From Lytechinus pictus (taxonomy: Eukaryota > Echinodermata > Echinoidea > Temnopleuroida > Toxopneustidae), in contig NC_087257.1 in NCBI RefSeq assembly GCF_037042905.1, positions 13,180,001 through 13,244,000 of the forward strand: 64,000 nucleotides of DNA. Reading direction: 5' to 3'. The notes below the pieces were generated by a model, which was not told the DNA's origin, made no database searches, and saw only the letters and a program-made list of their open reading frames with translations. Each line of letters begins with the position of its first letter. Within the stretch, counting starts at the first letter, position 1. Positions 53,031 to 64,000 of the stretch are shown here, piece by piece. Both the position numbers and the translations under genes were made by a program.

Positions 53031-53634
53031 TTTAAAGGACAAGTCCATCCCAACCATTAGTTGATGTGAATAAAAAGAGAAAAATCCAACAAGCATAACG
53101 CTGAAAATTTCATCAAAATCGGATGTAAAATAAGAAAGTTATGATGTTTTAAAGTTTTACTTAATTTCACAAAACAGTTATATGTACATCCTGGTCAGTA
53201 TGCAAATAAGGAGACTGATGACGTCATCCACTATTTCTTTTGTATTTCATTATATGAAATATTCTAATTTTCTCCTCATTGTCAAGTGAAACAAAGATTA
53301 ATTCCTCCCTGAACATGTAAAATTATTATAGGCATTGTTTTATAACTATATATATGGTTCAGTCAAGTTGGTCCTTATTGTCAGATCTGTAAAAAAATGA
53401 AATATTGTATAATTCAAACAATAGAAATAGTGAATGATGGACATCATCGACTGTCTCATTTGCATGTCACTGAGATGTGCATATAACTGTTTTGTGAAAA
53501 ATAAGCAAAACTTTGAAATGTAATAACTTTCTTATTTTACATCCGATTTTGATAAAATTTGTAGCGTTTTGCTCGTTGGATTTTTCTCTATTTATTCAAA
53601 TCATCATTTTTCTGGGGTAGACTTGACCTTTAAA
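53031..53634. mobile_element. palindromic MITE in a presumed 3' UTR intron
   Basis: TTTAAAGGACAAGTCCATCC on the left and its inverted near match on the right. The arms extend about 180 bp (AAAATCGGATGTAAAATAAG against CTTATTTTACATCCGATTTT). Confidence 0.9.
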
Positions 53635-53957
53635 AACTGGATCAATAAAAAAAAGAGGCTTCCACTATAATTTTACGGCGAGAATGCCCCGAAAACAAGA
53701 ATAAATTTTAACAATAAAAAAGGTAAAAAGAAAGAAAGAGAAAAGCGGGGATAGCTGATGATTTTGTTTTTACTTAAAGGAATAGTAAATAATTTATGTA
53801 TGCCGACGATGAAAAATGTTTAGACATGCACACATATTTCGCAAAATCTTATTATATTTTGTTTCTACCTTTCTTTCTCTTCCCCTTGCCACTTGTCTCC
53901 TCCTATTCGTCTCTCTCATCCCGCCCCTTTCCTTTCTATCACTTCTTTATTTTCCAG

Positions 53958-54095
53958 ATGACAACAAGACGGCATATTGAGGTCCTTTTGAGATGGCTAC
54001 TCAAACACTTGCTCATTTTGAAGAACATAAAGGAAATATTTATATTGAACGATGAATGACCTGTAATTGTGAATAAAAACATACTATCTTGTAAT
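53958..54095 (+). other. candidate terminal exon with poly(A) signal
   Basis: A 90-base pyrimidine tract ends at TTATTTTCCAG. The exon holds a short frame, MTTRRHIEVLLRWLLKHLLI then a short tail, and AATAAA at 54072-54077. It is most simply the second 3' UTR exon of the gene at 52370. Confidence 0.4.
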
Positions 54096-54618
54096 TATTG
54101 TCAGACGGCATGGCTCCATTCTTTCAGCTCTATACACATGGCCATGGGAACGATTTTTTTTTTTACTATAGGAGTGCTGATATAAATTTGAAAAGAAAAA
54201 AAGGGGGGGTCACTAAAAAATGGAGATCCAATCGGTCACCACGAGAAATTTGAAAAGCCAAAAAAAAGTGATTTCAATACAAATTGAAGGTCATTTTGGT
54301 TACACTTTTCAATTTTTACACATCTTCCATGCAGCATACCTGGGGTGCTGCCTATGGAGCTGGAGAATAATACACGCAGTACCCCCAAGGAAATATTCAA
54401 TTGGTTATGCTTCAGCAGGCCAGCACCCCCGCTTCCCCGGGCCGTACATGGCTCTACAAAAGATTAACAAGTAGCATGTTTCTAAGGAACCTTCAAAGCG
54501 CCATCTTTACATTAATATTGCGAGGTATTCATTGCTATGTCGACTTAGAAAAGCTCCATGGCGATTTCTCCGTAGTATATTTTATTCTGAATCCGAGGTA
54601 GAAAAAAGATATAGGTCC

Positions 54619-56180
54619 CACTGGCGGATCGGGGGGGGGGGGGGCAAAGCCGGCCCGTGCCCCCTTTTGTTGCTTGTCAACAGGCGCGTAGCCAGGGGGG
54701 GGGGGCGATGGGGGCGGTCGCCCCCCCCCAAAACGTCCCCAAAAAAGAAAAAAAGAAGGGAAAAGAGAGAGGAGAAAAGGAAAAGGGAGGGAGGAAAGGG
54801 AAGAAACGTAGCTTTGTGTTTTTTTTTTCTTTTTATTCTTTGTTTTTTTTTCTCAAAAGAGAAACTCCTTTACTTTTGCTCTAAATTTATATATGAATTT
54901 TGCTTCCGCGCTGCGCGCGGTTAAATGACAATATTGAAGATCTCCATTGTTTCCCCCACCCTTTCTCTAACCCTGTTTTTCCACCTCAGCTATATGTGTT
55001 TCTTGCCAGTTAAAGTTCAAATGTATACATTAGGGCATGGAATTAGAGTAAGGTTAGGCCGAAGTATATGAAGTTATCTTTTTTTTAATTGATCGCGCAA
55101 CTTCTGGTCGGGTCGGCTCCGGGCGGGTTAAATCTTTATATCAATTTCTGCCGTCACCTCCATAAAGTCAACTTCTCCCGCTTTTCAGCTCATTATATAA
55201 ACAACCATAATTTTGGGGCAAACAGGTTCCTAATTTAAAAAGAGGAAGGTATAAAATTCGTGTCGTATTAAATAAAAAAAAAGTACAATATTTTTTTTAT
55301 CAAATTCTATTAAACTTCATGTCATTTCCCTGCACATTCATCTCCTGTCCTGTTTTGCGCCCTCAGTTTGAAATTTTGAATGACACTTAAGTTTCTTTAT
55401 AATTCAAAATGAAGCGCTTCAGGAAAAGTCAAAGAAATTAGGCATCCTTTTTTATATAATTTCATTAAATCACAGAAGTTTCAACTTTTTGCGCACTATT
55501 TTCCTTGTAATGAAGTTCAATAATCTTAGAAAATTAATTGAATTAGAGCCGATGGGGTATTGGAGATATATCTGCATTTGATGAAACGTCCGCCCTTTGA
55601 AATTTCAAAGTTTCGTTGCTCTGCGCGGGGAGGAATATCTTCCTATCTTCCTCCCGGCATGTACACTTCTTCTCCTCTGTTTTGCGAGTTAAAGATATGC
55701 ACTGTCGCTAAATTGTTTGTAATAAAATCTGATCTTTCCAAGGGAAGTATTCAATATATGTTTGAGAATACCGTTTTCTCGTGTCCCTTTTCATGGCAAA
55801 AAATTGATAAAACGCTTTAGCTTCCGCGCTTCGCGCAGGGTTATTATTTTAATTTCCTCCATTGTATTCCTTTTTTGTGCGTTCACAATCTTTTTTAAAA
55901 ACAAGGTTCAAAATCACAATATAGTCAACTGAATTGGAGCTGATATAGGTACTAGAGACAAGAGAGACGGCTCCTTTTCATTTAATTTATGAAACACCAA
56001 AAGCTTCGCGCTTCGCGCGGGAGGGGGAAACTCCCCCTCCCTGCACCCACCCCCTAGGGACCGCGCTTCGCGCGCTCTGTAAGTGTTGGTTGGCACGCTT
56101 CGCGTGCATTTACCGCCCCCTCCAAAATGAAATCCTGGCTACGCGGTTGCTTGTCAAATCTTTCCTGGATCCGCCCCTGG
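54619..56180. mobile_element. outer MITE-like element holding a nested element
   Basis: CACTGGCGGATCGGGG on the left, and the inverted CCTGGATCCGCCCCTGG on the right. GGCGGATCC ends are common on short animal elements. The inside is split by the element at 54681-56145. Confidence 0.6.
54681..56145. mobile_element. nested 1.47 kb element with 12-bp target duplication
   Basis: GTTGCTTGTCAA is present on both sides (54669-54680 and 56146-56157). The ends CGCGTAGCCAGG are inverted 12-bp repeats (left one preceded by CAGG). Short CGCGCTTCGCGCG-type palindromes recur inside (about 54905, 55622, 55819, 56006, 56060, 56093). No transposase was found. Confidence 0.8.
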
Positions 56181-56990
56181 ATATAGCAAAAAATGAGGCA
56201 TGATACCAAAAAGTATACTGACAATCTTAAAATGATTATGAAATAATGTGTTACTTCAAAATAAGAATTTGGTTGCGTCGGATGGGAATATAACTACCAT
56301 ATTTTTCATCAAAATATTTCATAACAGGTTCTGAATACGGGCCTTCACCTTCAAGGTAAAATTCAAACTTCAAAAAAGATAACGAAGGGAATGCCGGCGA
56401 TTTCAATAACTTTCACGTGAATATGAAAGAGATTTGATTAGATTCAAAGCTGTCGGAAAGTCATCACCTCGATCATGTCGAAACTCAAACTGAAGCTATA
56501 CGCAAAATCGTCATTGAAATAAGCAGTTTCGTCTTGGAATCTCAGTGGACAACATGATTATTTTCAATTTTCGTCAGCTCCGAAACTACTGCTGTTCCCT
56601 AATTTACGGCAAAGACCCGGGGGCAAAGACGTGCCTCCCAGCTGTTCTTTGTCATTTGAAGAGCATTTTCAATACATTTATTGTATTCTTGAATCTCTCC
56701 CCGTTGTAGTTGCAAAAAATCCTTCTTTACATGAAAAGACGACGTTAGTGCCGCAGATAAAGTTTGGGTGAGGTGTTTAATTTTACCGTCAATTCTATCC
56801 TTGTTCTCTCACTCCGTGTCCCAACAACCTTATTTCATGTGTGCCGTCGTTTACCCTCTTATCCTCGTGTCCTGTATCCATTTATAGACTCTTTCAATAA
56901 AGTCTTTTTGTTTAATATATCGATTTCTAAATTCCTCTTGCACTTTCACTCAATTGAATATAAGCTTACAATTATGAAAACGTAAGTAAC
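56181..56990. other. intergenic sequence
   Basis: No exon, RNA gene or recognisable repeat was seen. Confidence 0.4.
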
Positions 56991-56999
56991 CTATAAGTA

Positions 57000-57240
57000 A
57001 TTTGCATACCTAGAATTTTTTCCTTTATTTCCTACTAATTACTGGTTGTTTTTTTTCAATTACTCATATCCTTTCGCTGTTTTGTAAATATATTTTAATG
57101 TAACAATTGTGTTGTATAAAATGTATTCTTATGATTGTTCTAATATTGTGCAGGGCCCTGATTGAGAATGGTGTGTCAATCACTGAACAGGCTACCCTGG
57201 GTAAAGAAGACAAATAAAATTAAAATAAATAAAAAAATAA
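57000..57240 (+). mobile_element. LINE 3' end
   Basis: Ends with GCCCTGATTGAGAATGGTGT, then GAACAGGCTACCCTGGGTAA and (AAAT)n. The GGCTACCCTGGGTAAA tail is familiar from animal L2/CR1-like LINEs. A pyrimidine-rich tract follows (57240-57540). Confidence 0.6.
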
Positions 57241-57805
57241 ATTCTCCACTTATTCCTTTCTTCTACATTTCTTCCTTCTTATACACTTCTCCGTCCTATT
57301 TTTCTCCTCTTTCTCCTTCCCCCTCCTCTTTATTTCTTCTTTTACTGTTGAAAAACCTAGCTTGTAACCCTTTTGATCTCCACTTCGCTTTCATCTCCTC
57401 TTTTTTCGCACACCGCCTTTCTTGTCTAGATTCTTCATTTAAAAAAAATTGGAACCCCCATCTCCATCACTCTGTCTCTCTCCCTCTCTCCCTTCATCCA
57501 GTTTCCACCTTTATTTTTTGCCCACACTTTAATATCAAGTCAGTTATTATATAAGATTTTAAATCCTCCAAATTACAAGTCAATAGTCTTTATTCTTTGA
57601 TGTACATGTATATAAAAGAAGAAGAGATAATTAAAATTATGTGGTATTTCATACAATACAAAAGGATAGCATATATCTTCATATTTTCATGAATGTTTCA
57701 CATAATTCAACATGGCTTAAACATTGACAATTATTCACATTATAAAATTAACCAAGTAATTAATTGTGGCTAACTGTTATCTCATTTTCACTAAAAGAGA
57801 CTATT

Positions 57806-58083
57806 AATAATAAGAATAATAAGCTGAATTTATAAAGCGCTTTTTTTCTGAGGATACAAAGCGCTGCTATTATTACCCCGGCTTTAGCTCGAGCTACCTT
57901 CACCGGCGCTCAGCGCATGCAAGGAATTAATCCTGCCGGGTACCCATCCACCTCACCTGGGTCGAGTGCAGCACAGTGTGGATAAATTTCTTGCTGAAGG
58001 AAAACATGTCATGGCTAGGATTCGAACCCACGACCCTGTTTGAAAGGCGAGAGTCAGAACCATTAGACCATGACGCGACCACA
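57806..58083 (-). mobile_element. tRNA-derived SINE, full-length, minus
   Basis: The best copy in the window: minus-strand head CATGGTCTAATGGTTCTGAC and GTGGGTTCGAATCCTAGCC (B-box), body with CTCGACCCAGGTGAGG, and GAGCTAAAGCCGGGG, tail (AAT)n. Confidence 0.9.
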
Positions 58084-58520
58084 ATTATATCAATGCTGCC
58101 CCGAATGCAGCCTACACATACAGAATAACAACAAAAAACAAGAGCATGTACTGGTTTCTAGAAAAAAAGGAATAAAGTCTGCAAGAAACGAAAATAGAAA
58201 TTAGCATGGAACTAATTCTGATAATAGCAAGTGCAATATAATCAATACCAATTCAACTCAAAGTTTATTAATCTAATCAGTTTACATTCTGACTTAATTT
58301 AAACACCAAATGAATATAATTTCAAACAAAGACCACTTTTCATACACCAATATAGTTCACAATTATGAAATGAATTCCTCGGCTTTGACTTATCTGTTCT
58401 CCTAGAATGCATACAAAACAGAGTCTGAAGTACTTCACCCTAAATACACTGAAATGAAAGATTATATGTATACTTTGTATACATTGTTGTACTTTAATGT
58501 ATTAAAAGCGAACAATGAAC

Positions 58521-59112
58521 TTAAAGGAGAATGAAACCCTTGAAACCAGCTGAATCCATATCAAAGAGAAAAATCAAAGAAACATATTGTTGAAAGTTTG
58601 AGGAAGATTGAATGAATAATAAGAAAGTTATGAGCATTTGAATATTGAGATCACTAATGCCATGTAGATCCTCCTGTTGGCAATGCGACCAAGATCTGTG
58701 ATGTCACACACGTACAACTCCCTCATTGCTTTAGTACTTATTTCACTTATATTCTCACTTTTATAGAATCTATCACAAGGTGAGGTATTCTCTTTATGAG
58801 AGGACAAGTACAGAGGTTTCACAACATTATATCATTGATGAATCGTTTGTCATATGATTAGAATGAGCAAAAAGAGATGTTTTGGGGTATATTTTCAGTG
58901 TCCAAAAGGGGAGAGTTGTTCATCTGTGATATCATAGATCTTGGTTGCGTTGCCATTGGGAGGATCTCCATAGCATTAGTGATCTCGACATTCAAATGCT
59001 CATAACTCTTCTATTGCTAGTCCTATTTTACTCAAAATTTTGTTGATCTTATTCTTTGATTTTTCTGCTTTCACAAAAGCTAACTTGCTGCAAGAGTTTC
59101 ATTCTCCTTTAA
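58521..59112. mobile_element. palindromic MITE, TTAA-bounded
   Basis: TTAAAGGAGAATGAAAC and its exact inverse GTTTCATTCTCCTTTAA. The arms continue with AAGTTATGAGCATTTGAATA against the inverted partner. No coding capacity. Confidence 0.85.
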
Positions 59113-60171
59113 GCAATAAAGCCTTGCATCGTGTAGAAATAGCAATCAATGAGTGAAAGACATACAAGTATTATAAAGATTTTTACAAGTGTCAAGGTAG
59201 TTCCTTAAAATTTGCACCCTTTTAATTGACCTTGTTATTAGTAATCTATTTTTTCAACCAATAAAGTGATAGATAAGAATGAAGGGAGTAAAATACAAAA
59301 GAAAACAGTAAACAAATTTCAAAATCTGATAAAAATGACAAGAGTTCGAGAAACACAATTCCATAAAGTTTTGTATAGTTCTACAAATATTATATGCAAA
59401 TGAGTGAGCTGTAGATGTCAACTATATTCTTTGAAGTTTATCATGCAGAATCTGAGACATTTAATTTCGTCACAGATGCATAAAGAATATCTTGCTGTGT
59501 TAAAATGGATAACAGTGTTGAATAGTTCACATTTTGATGATGAATAGCATTTGTATAGCACTATTTATAAGTAAAACATTCAAAGACACAAAAGCCAAAA
59601 TATGTTTCACATTATTAGGAGCAGAAAATTTCAATATTTGCAATCCATATAACAATATTTGTAGATACAGAAAGGTGGGCTTGTGGCATTAGCACTACAC
59701 TCGTATCATTTTGTTCAAAATTTTACAAACAATGAAAAGTTCCAAATACTGTATCTCTATCATATTTCATCAAAAAAATGAAATTTTCAGGTTTGATTAT
59801 TTAATATTATTTTTCTTACTGTACATAATTTCTCAGAGATGGCAGGGTGGCACATGCAGCCCTTTAATTTACTTTTTCACAATAACTAGTACTACATTGT
59901 ACATATACATGATTAACTATTCATTGAAAAAAAAACACATACAATAGTCCCGCATATATATATATATAAATACAATAATAGGTAATAAAACTATCAGAGT
60001 CACAGCCTTTGCACTACAAACATATACATGACAAAAATAATTCACAAATTTTCTTAACAGGTCTGGCTTGGCAATTTGTTTTAGATGTAAATGACTTGCT
60101 ATAAAGCATGTCATATCTTTTTACGTGAGAGGTGTCTACAGCTTGGTGAGTTTTCATCATGAAAGCCATAT

Positions 60172-60447
60172 ACAGGGCCCCGTCTTACAAAAAATTATGA
60201 TTGATCCAATCAACCACAACTATGGAGAGCCAGCAATGTCAACATCTAAAATACATATTTGTTTTAATAGAAGAATATTTTCTACATATGATGTATATTC
60301 ATATTTTTCTTGAAATTTCAGTGTGCTTCTCTTTGTTTACTAAGGACATTGTGTAAATTTCCTGAAGAAAAAAATATGACATAGATGGATTTCCATAAAG
60401 TTGGGGCTGATCGGATCTATTGTAACTCTTTGTAAAATGGGGCCCAG
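60172..60447. mobile_element. MITE, GGGCCC-ended family
   Basis: CAGGGCCCCGTCTTACAAA on the left and the inverted TTGTAAAATGGGGCCCAG on the right. The core AACTATGGAGAGCCAGCAA is shared with 21438 and 39858. Confidence 0.8.
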
Positions 60448-60488
60448 ATGTTCTGTTACATCACGACTTACAATCAATTGCCAATTAA

Positions 60489-61192
60489 CCCTATCTAGGC
60501 CAGGGGGGGGGGGGGGCCTCTGAGGCCCCCCTCAACGATTCACACAATATTTTTGCCGCGCGAATTTTTTTTACCGCGCCACTCGCTGACTTTACTTTCA
60601 AGTCTTGCGCATCTTTTGAGATCAAATTTGCGACAACCGGGTACGCGGTTTAAAAATTACGCAACATTTTGTAAGTGCATGTCAGACCAAAAATTGCTCA
60701 AAAACGTGATTTTGTGAACAAAGTCAAGGCAAATTGTTTCAACCCATAATCATAATTGTAGGATTATTTTTAGTTTTGGTGGTCTAAATGGGTTTATTTT
60801 ATGCTGTTTATGATCTCAAAAGAGTCTCAAAGTTCATTGAAGAACAATAAAAAACAAAAGGTACAAAAAAAAAGAAATTGCAAAAACAATATAATAGTAT
60901 GAGAAATTGTTCTGATATCGCATTTTTTTTCATGTTCATTTGCTGAGAACACCACAAAGAGTTTCTATTTAGGGATTTAAAGGAAAAAGTATAATTTTGC
61001 ATACTAATTACGCATAAATTAGCATAATTAATAGCGATTTGCATGAAATAAATTATTACAGAATTTTGTAGATTATGTTCCAGGCAAGCTGCGTGCCAAT
61101 TTTCAGCGCAATCGCGCGATCGATGACCGAGATCTCAAGGGGGGGCCTGCCCCCCCCATATGATCTCCCAAAATACCCTAGCCTAGATAGGG
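60489..61192. mobile_element. piggyBac-like non-autonomous element
   Basis: Flanked by TTAA on both sides (60485-60488 and 61193-61196). Terminal inverted repeat CCCTATCTAGGC is perfect over 12 bp and extends with one mismatch to AGGG. C/G runs lie just inside. TTAA targets and CCC ends are hallmarks of piggyBac elements. No transposase frame is present. Confidence 0.8.
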
Positions 61193-61920
61193 TTAAAACA
61201 AAGCAATCTGATTGGTTCACTGCAAGACTTTACTGCAAAAGGTATTTGCAACAAGGATCCTGATTGGATACTCGATCGTAACTCTTTATGTTACAGGGCC
61301 CTTGAAATGACACATGGCAAGCTATGTTATCATTAATTGCAATAATTGATATCAAGAATATACATGTATATAATTCTTAATAGCAAGAATAGACATTTTG
61401 TTGGCAATAAAAAGTGTTTGTCTAGAAATAATTCACTCTGAATATCAATAATCTCATATTTGATATCAAGAATTGGATTTCTATCAAGAAATAGGAGTTA
61501 GTGATGAAATGGCTTGCCATACATATGTAATACTAGTTATAGTAACAAATTTCCAATAACAGTTTCAAGCTAATGAAATAATTAAAGTAAGTAAATAAAG
61601 CTTTCATGAAGCGGCAGCCAGAATACGCTATGTGACAGATCCCGTAGCAATAGTTCTTTTAGAAAAAGAAGTTTTTCCGGCAGAGTGAGATGAAAAAATT
61701 CTCACTATCAGCCAATAAAATTGAATGATTTCAGTATTCTTGGAAATTTGTTATTATATTAACAATTTTTTATGAAACAGACCCAAGATCTGCCCTGATG
61801 GGAACCTCTGGGTTTGTATGAAACTTGTTTCCATGAGCAGAATATCGGAGTAATATTACATCAAGTCATTACATACATCAAGGCAGTTACATCTATTTGT
61901 AGCTAAAGGTAAACTTTCTA

Positions 61921-62041
61921 TTAAAAAATAAGAGGCTTTAAATCCTCCTTGAGACTCTCCACTCTGTCTTCTCCCTTGTGTTCAATGAACTCACCAATAT
62001 AAACAGTAGCCGTGTTACATAGCCATGGTGTTGGCAATGAA
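61921..62041 (-). CDS. last coding exon of an unrecognised gene
   Basis: After a strong acceptor (TTTCGTTCCTCCACAG) this exon encodes SLPTPWLCNTATVYIGEFIE, then HKGEDRVESLKEDLKPLIF and TAA. The phase fits the exon at 63816-63867. I do not recognise the protein. A donor-like GTGAGT inside the frame means it could instead be a short noncoding exon; the open frame and phase match argue against that. Confidence 0.5.
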
Positions 62042-63482
62042 CTGTGGAGGAACGAAAAGAAAAGAAAAATTTTTAATTCAATAAAATTTCAAACGTTGGC
62101 TACAACCAATATGTTGAGAATTAACACACTCTAAAGCTTCGGTAAGGGTCAATAATGTGAATATTACAAGAGCTTCTTCTTACATGTACATTCCAGTCTT
62201 ACAACAGTGAGTGGCAATTGAATATAATTATCCATACCTGCCAACCATGACAGCAAATACATAGGAACAACTCACTACGAAATTTCCAAAACTAAGATAA
62301 GTTTCCCATTCAATACTAGAGAAATATTTTCACAGAAATGGGAACACATGGGTTAAAATGGCACCCCCCCCCCAAAAAAAAGGGAATGAATAGGGAATTG
62401 GCAGACTCTGTAATTGTTGAATGGTAAATTATTGATTCTTTAATTTGTGAGGAGATTAAGTCGGGCAAAGTTTTTGTAAGAACTCTTATCTCTTGATAAA
62501 AAAATTCCCATTCCTCCACTAGGCAGTTCAAAATTTCCCATTTGAAACTATAATTTTTATCTCTTTTACACTTTAATTGATACACACTCTTAATATATAC
62601 ACATTGTAGATGAAATGTACTATTGTATGAAACAAGGGTGATATATTGAAGAAGAAATGAGAATTTTGAATAATAATGAACAGAGATACATAGCAGCTAC
62701 AAGCAGTGAAACAAATTAAAAGCATCAACATTGAACAAATGAGACCTAGAAACAAAATTATACCTTTTAATAGCTCTGTCAATATTTCATATCAAAGTGG
62801 TAATTGAAGCTGAACATATTGAATCTCATGTCATGGAGATGTATTCTAATTCACAGACTAGCAATTTGAATAGCAAACGAAACAGTATTTCAAATAATAC
62901 GCACATGACTTTAAGGGGATAAATCTCAAATCTTCATATAATTGTAAAGGAAACAGACATGACAGCAGAAAAATCAATTCACACAGAATGGAGAAGCATT
63001 TAACTTCAGCCCAGAGCCCCTAAGATAATGTAAGCCCTACATGTACAAATGAGTTTCTGACAGCAAGGCGGGAACCGGGATTGATCTGATCAGGAGGGGA
63101 AAGGGCCTAACAAGGACCAAATTTTTTTCTTCAAAATATTTCTGACAAGCATTTTCTTTCTCATCAACTTGATACCATCATCCCTTAATTTCAGAGATCC
63201 ATTATTATTGGCACAGCAGCTTGACTCTCATACATGTCCCTCTTGCAAATTTGCACCGAATAATATACCCCATAGGGTCATATTCTGAACTTGGGTTTAC
63301 TTTAAACTCATATCTAAAGTTGCGGTTTAACTATGGATAACCAATTGCGACACAAATCTCTATCAGTAGAGGTGCAATTTATCAGCTCAATTGACACCCA
63401 AAAATCATTCTTGATTGTCTAGGAATGATGAATAAGACAGCTGTCTTTTTAACAATGAAAGCATCAGAAAAGACCACAATAA
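62042..63482 (-). other. intron sequence of the right-end gene
   Basis: No exon was recognised; a C run followed by an A run lies at 62362-62380. Confidence 0.4.
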
Positions 63483-63792
63483 ATATAAGAAGCATTTATA
63501 ATTTAGACATTTTGCCTTTCCACAAATTTAGCACAGAGTTAGACCATGGTTCAGATTAAACTGAACTTCAGAATATGGACCACAGTGCTGCAATTCGTGC
63601 GACACATTAAGAGCCAATGTTAAAAAGTTCTTTCATGATATAAGAAGCATTTATAATTTAGACATTTTGCCTTTCCACAAATTTAGCACAGAGTTAGACC
63701 ATGGTTCAGATTAAACTGAACTTCAGAATATGGACCACAGTGCTGCAATTCGTGCGACACATTAAGAGCCAATGTTAAAAAGTTCTTTCATG
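63483..63792. repeat. perfect tandem duplication, 155 bp x 2
   Basis: The two copies are identical as read (for example TTGCCTTTCCACAAATTTAG and TGCAATTCGTGCGACACATT at the same offset). They end about 23 bp from the splice donor at 63815. Confidence 0.95.
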
Positions 63793-63815
63793 ATTAAAAA
63801 AAAATGGATGGGTAC

Positions 63816-63867
63816 CTTTTCTTTTCTTCGCCTTGTAACATCAAACAGACATGGTGTATGTAATAAA
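63816..63867 (-). CDS. penultimate coding exon of the right-end gene
   Basis: A 52-bp exon between TTTCATACGACAG and the donor GTACCC. It encodes YYIHHVCLMLQGEEKK with two bases over at each end, which joins the terminal exon in frame (Ser at the junction). The gene continues beyond the window edge. Confidence 0.45.
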
Positions 63868-64000
63868 CTGTCGTATGAAATGAAGATAGATAAGACAAAA
63901 TGAGAATTGAAGAAATGTATATCAGCTACGTGTAGTAAAACATATAATACCATCACAAAAAAGCAGTTCAGGTCCCCGTCATTAAGAGTCGAGATTAATC

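Larger units (their letters stand above)
57575..61920 (-). other. possible long 3' UTR of the right-end gene
   Basis: Between the stop codon at 61921 and a minus-strand AATAAA at 57589-57594 no exon was seen. It includes a SINE and three elements listed separately; 59113-60171 looks unique and AT-rich. The extent is a guess. Confidence 0.3.

Noticed and set aside
54532-54924. Plus-strand frame rich in Gly, Arg and Lys
   Set aside because: It runs through G runs and the end of a transposon and has no credible protein composition.

Overview
The window is AT-rich animal (metazoan) DNA. It has split genes with GT-AG introns, long introns, many small inverted-repeat transposons, decayed LINEs and tRNA-derived SINEs. 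The SINE family, with (AAT)n tails and B-box matches, and the many fold-back MITEs suggest an echinoderm, probably a sea urchin. That assignment is from memory, with moderate confidence. Nothing prokaryotic, no CRISPR array and no true tRNA or rRNA gene was seen.

Two complete genes were rebuilt exon by exon with consistent splice phases. (1) A plus-strand five-exon gene (7099-17602) encodes a 161-residue cysteine-rich single-pass membrane protein with a PPxY tail, resembling VOPP1/WBP1 of the Shisa superfamily. (2) A minus-strand fourteen-coding-exon gene (47639 down to 22024) encodes about 1183 residues and matches trophinin-associated protein (tastin, TROAP), a spindle and centrosome protein, at its N-terminus, centre and C-terminus. 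A likely noncoding first exon and CRE/CCAAT promoter lie near 50.3-50.5 kb. The two genes are convergent, with 3' ends facing each other around 18.9-19.7 kb. A third small gene (52370-52729, plus) encodes a 119-residue protein starting MGCAASK, a typical myristoylation and palmitoylation signal. It seems to have an intron in its 3' UTR. The right end (63867 to 61921, minus) carries the last two exons of an unrecognised gene with a possible 4.3 kb 3' UTR.

Layout: 1-7 kb is intergenic, with MITEs, SINEs and antisense LINE debris. 7-19 kb is the VOPP1-like gene, whose second intron holds a 4.9 kb fold-back element that itself holds a 3.2 kb element. 19.7-50.5 kb is the TROAP-like gene; one intron contains a 4.6 kb satellite (101-bp unit, 23.7-28.4 kb), and others contain partial exon duplications, MITEs, two LINE fragments and a nested insertion. 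48.5-52 kb has a large palindrome, another inverted-repeat element and antisense LINE debris. 52.3-54.1 kb is the small lipid-anchored protein gene. 54.6-56.2 kb is a pair of nested transposons. 57-64 kb is the 3' end of the last gene, with a SINE, MITEs and a piggyBac-like TTAA element.

The genes are not an operon and no common pathway is implied. I found no clear new defence or regulatory system. The most unusual signals are the hairpin-forming satellite with compensatory stem changes, the iteron-bearing nested transposons, and repeated exon and intron duplication within the TROAP-like gene.
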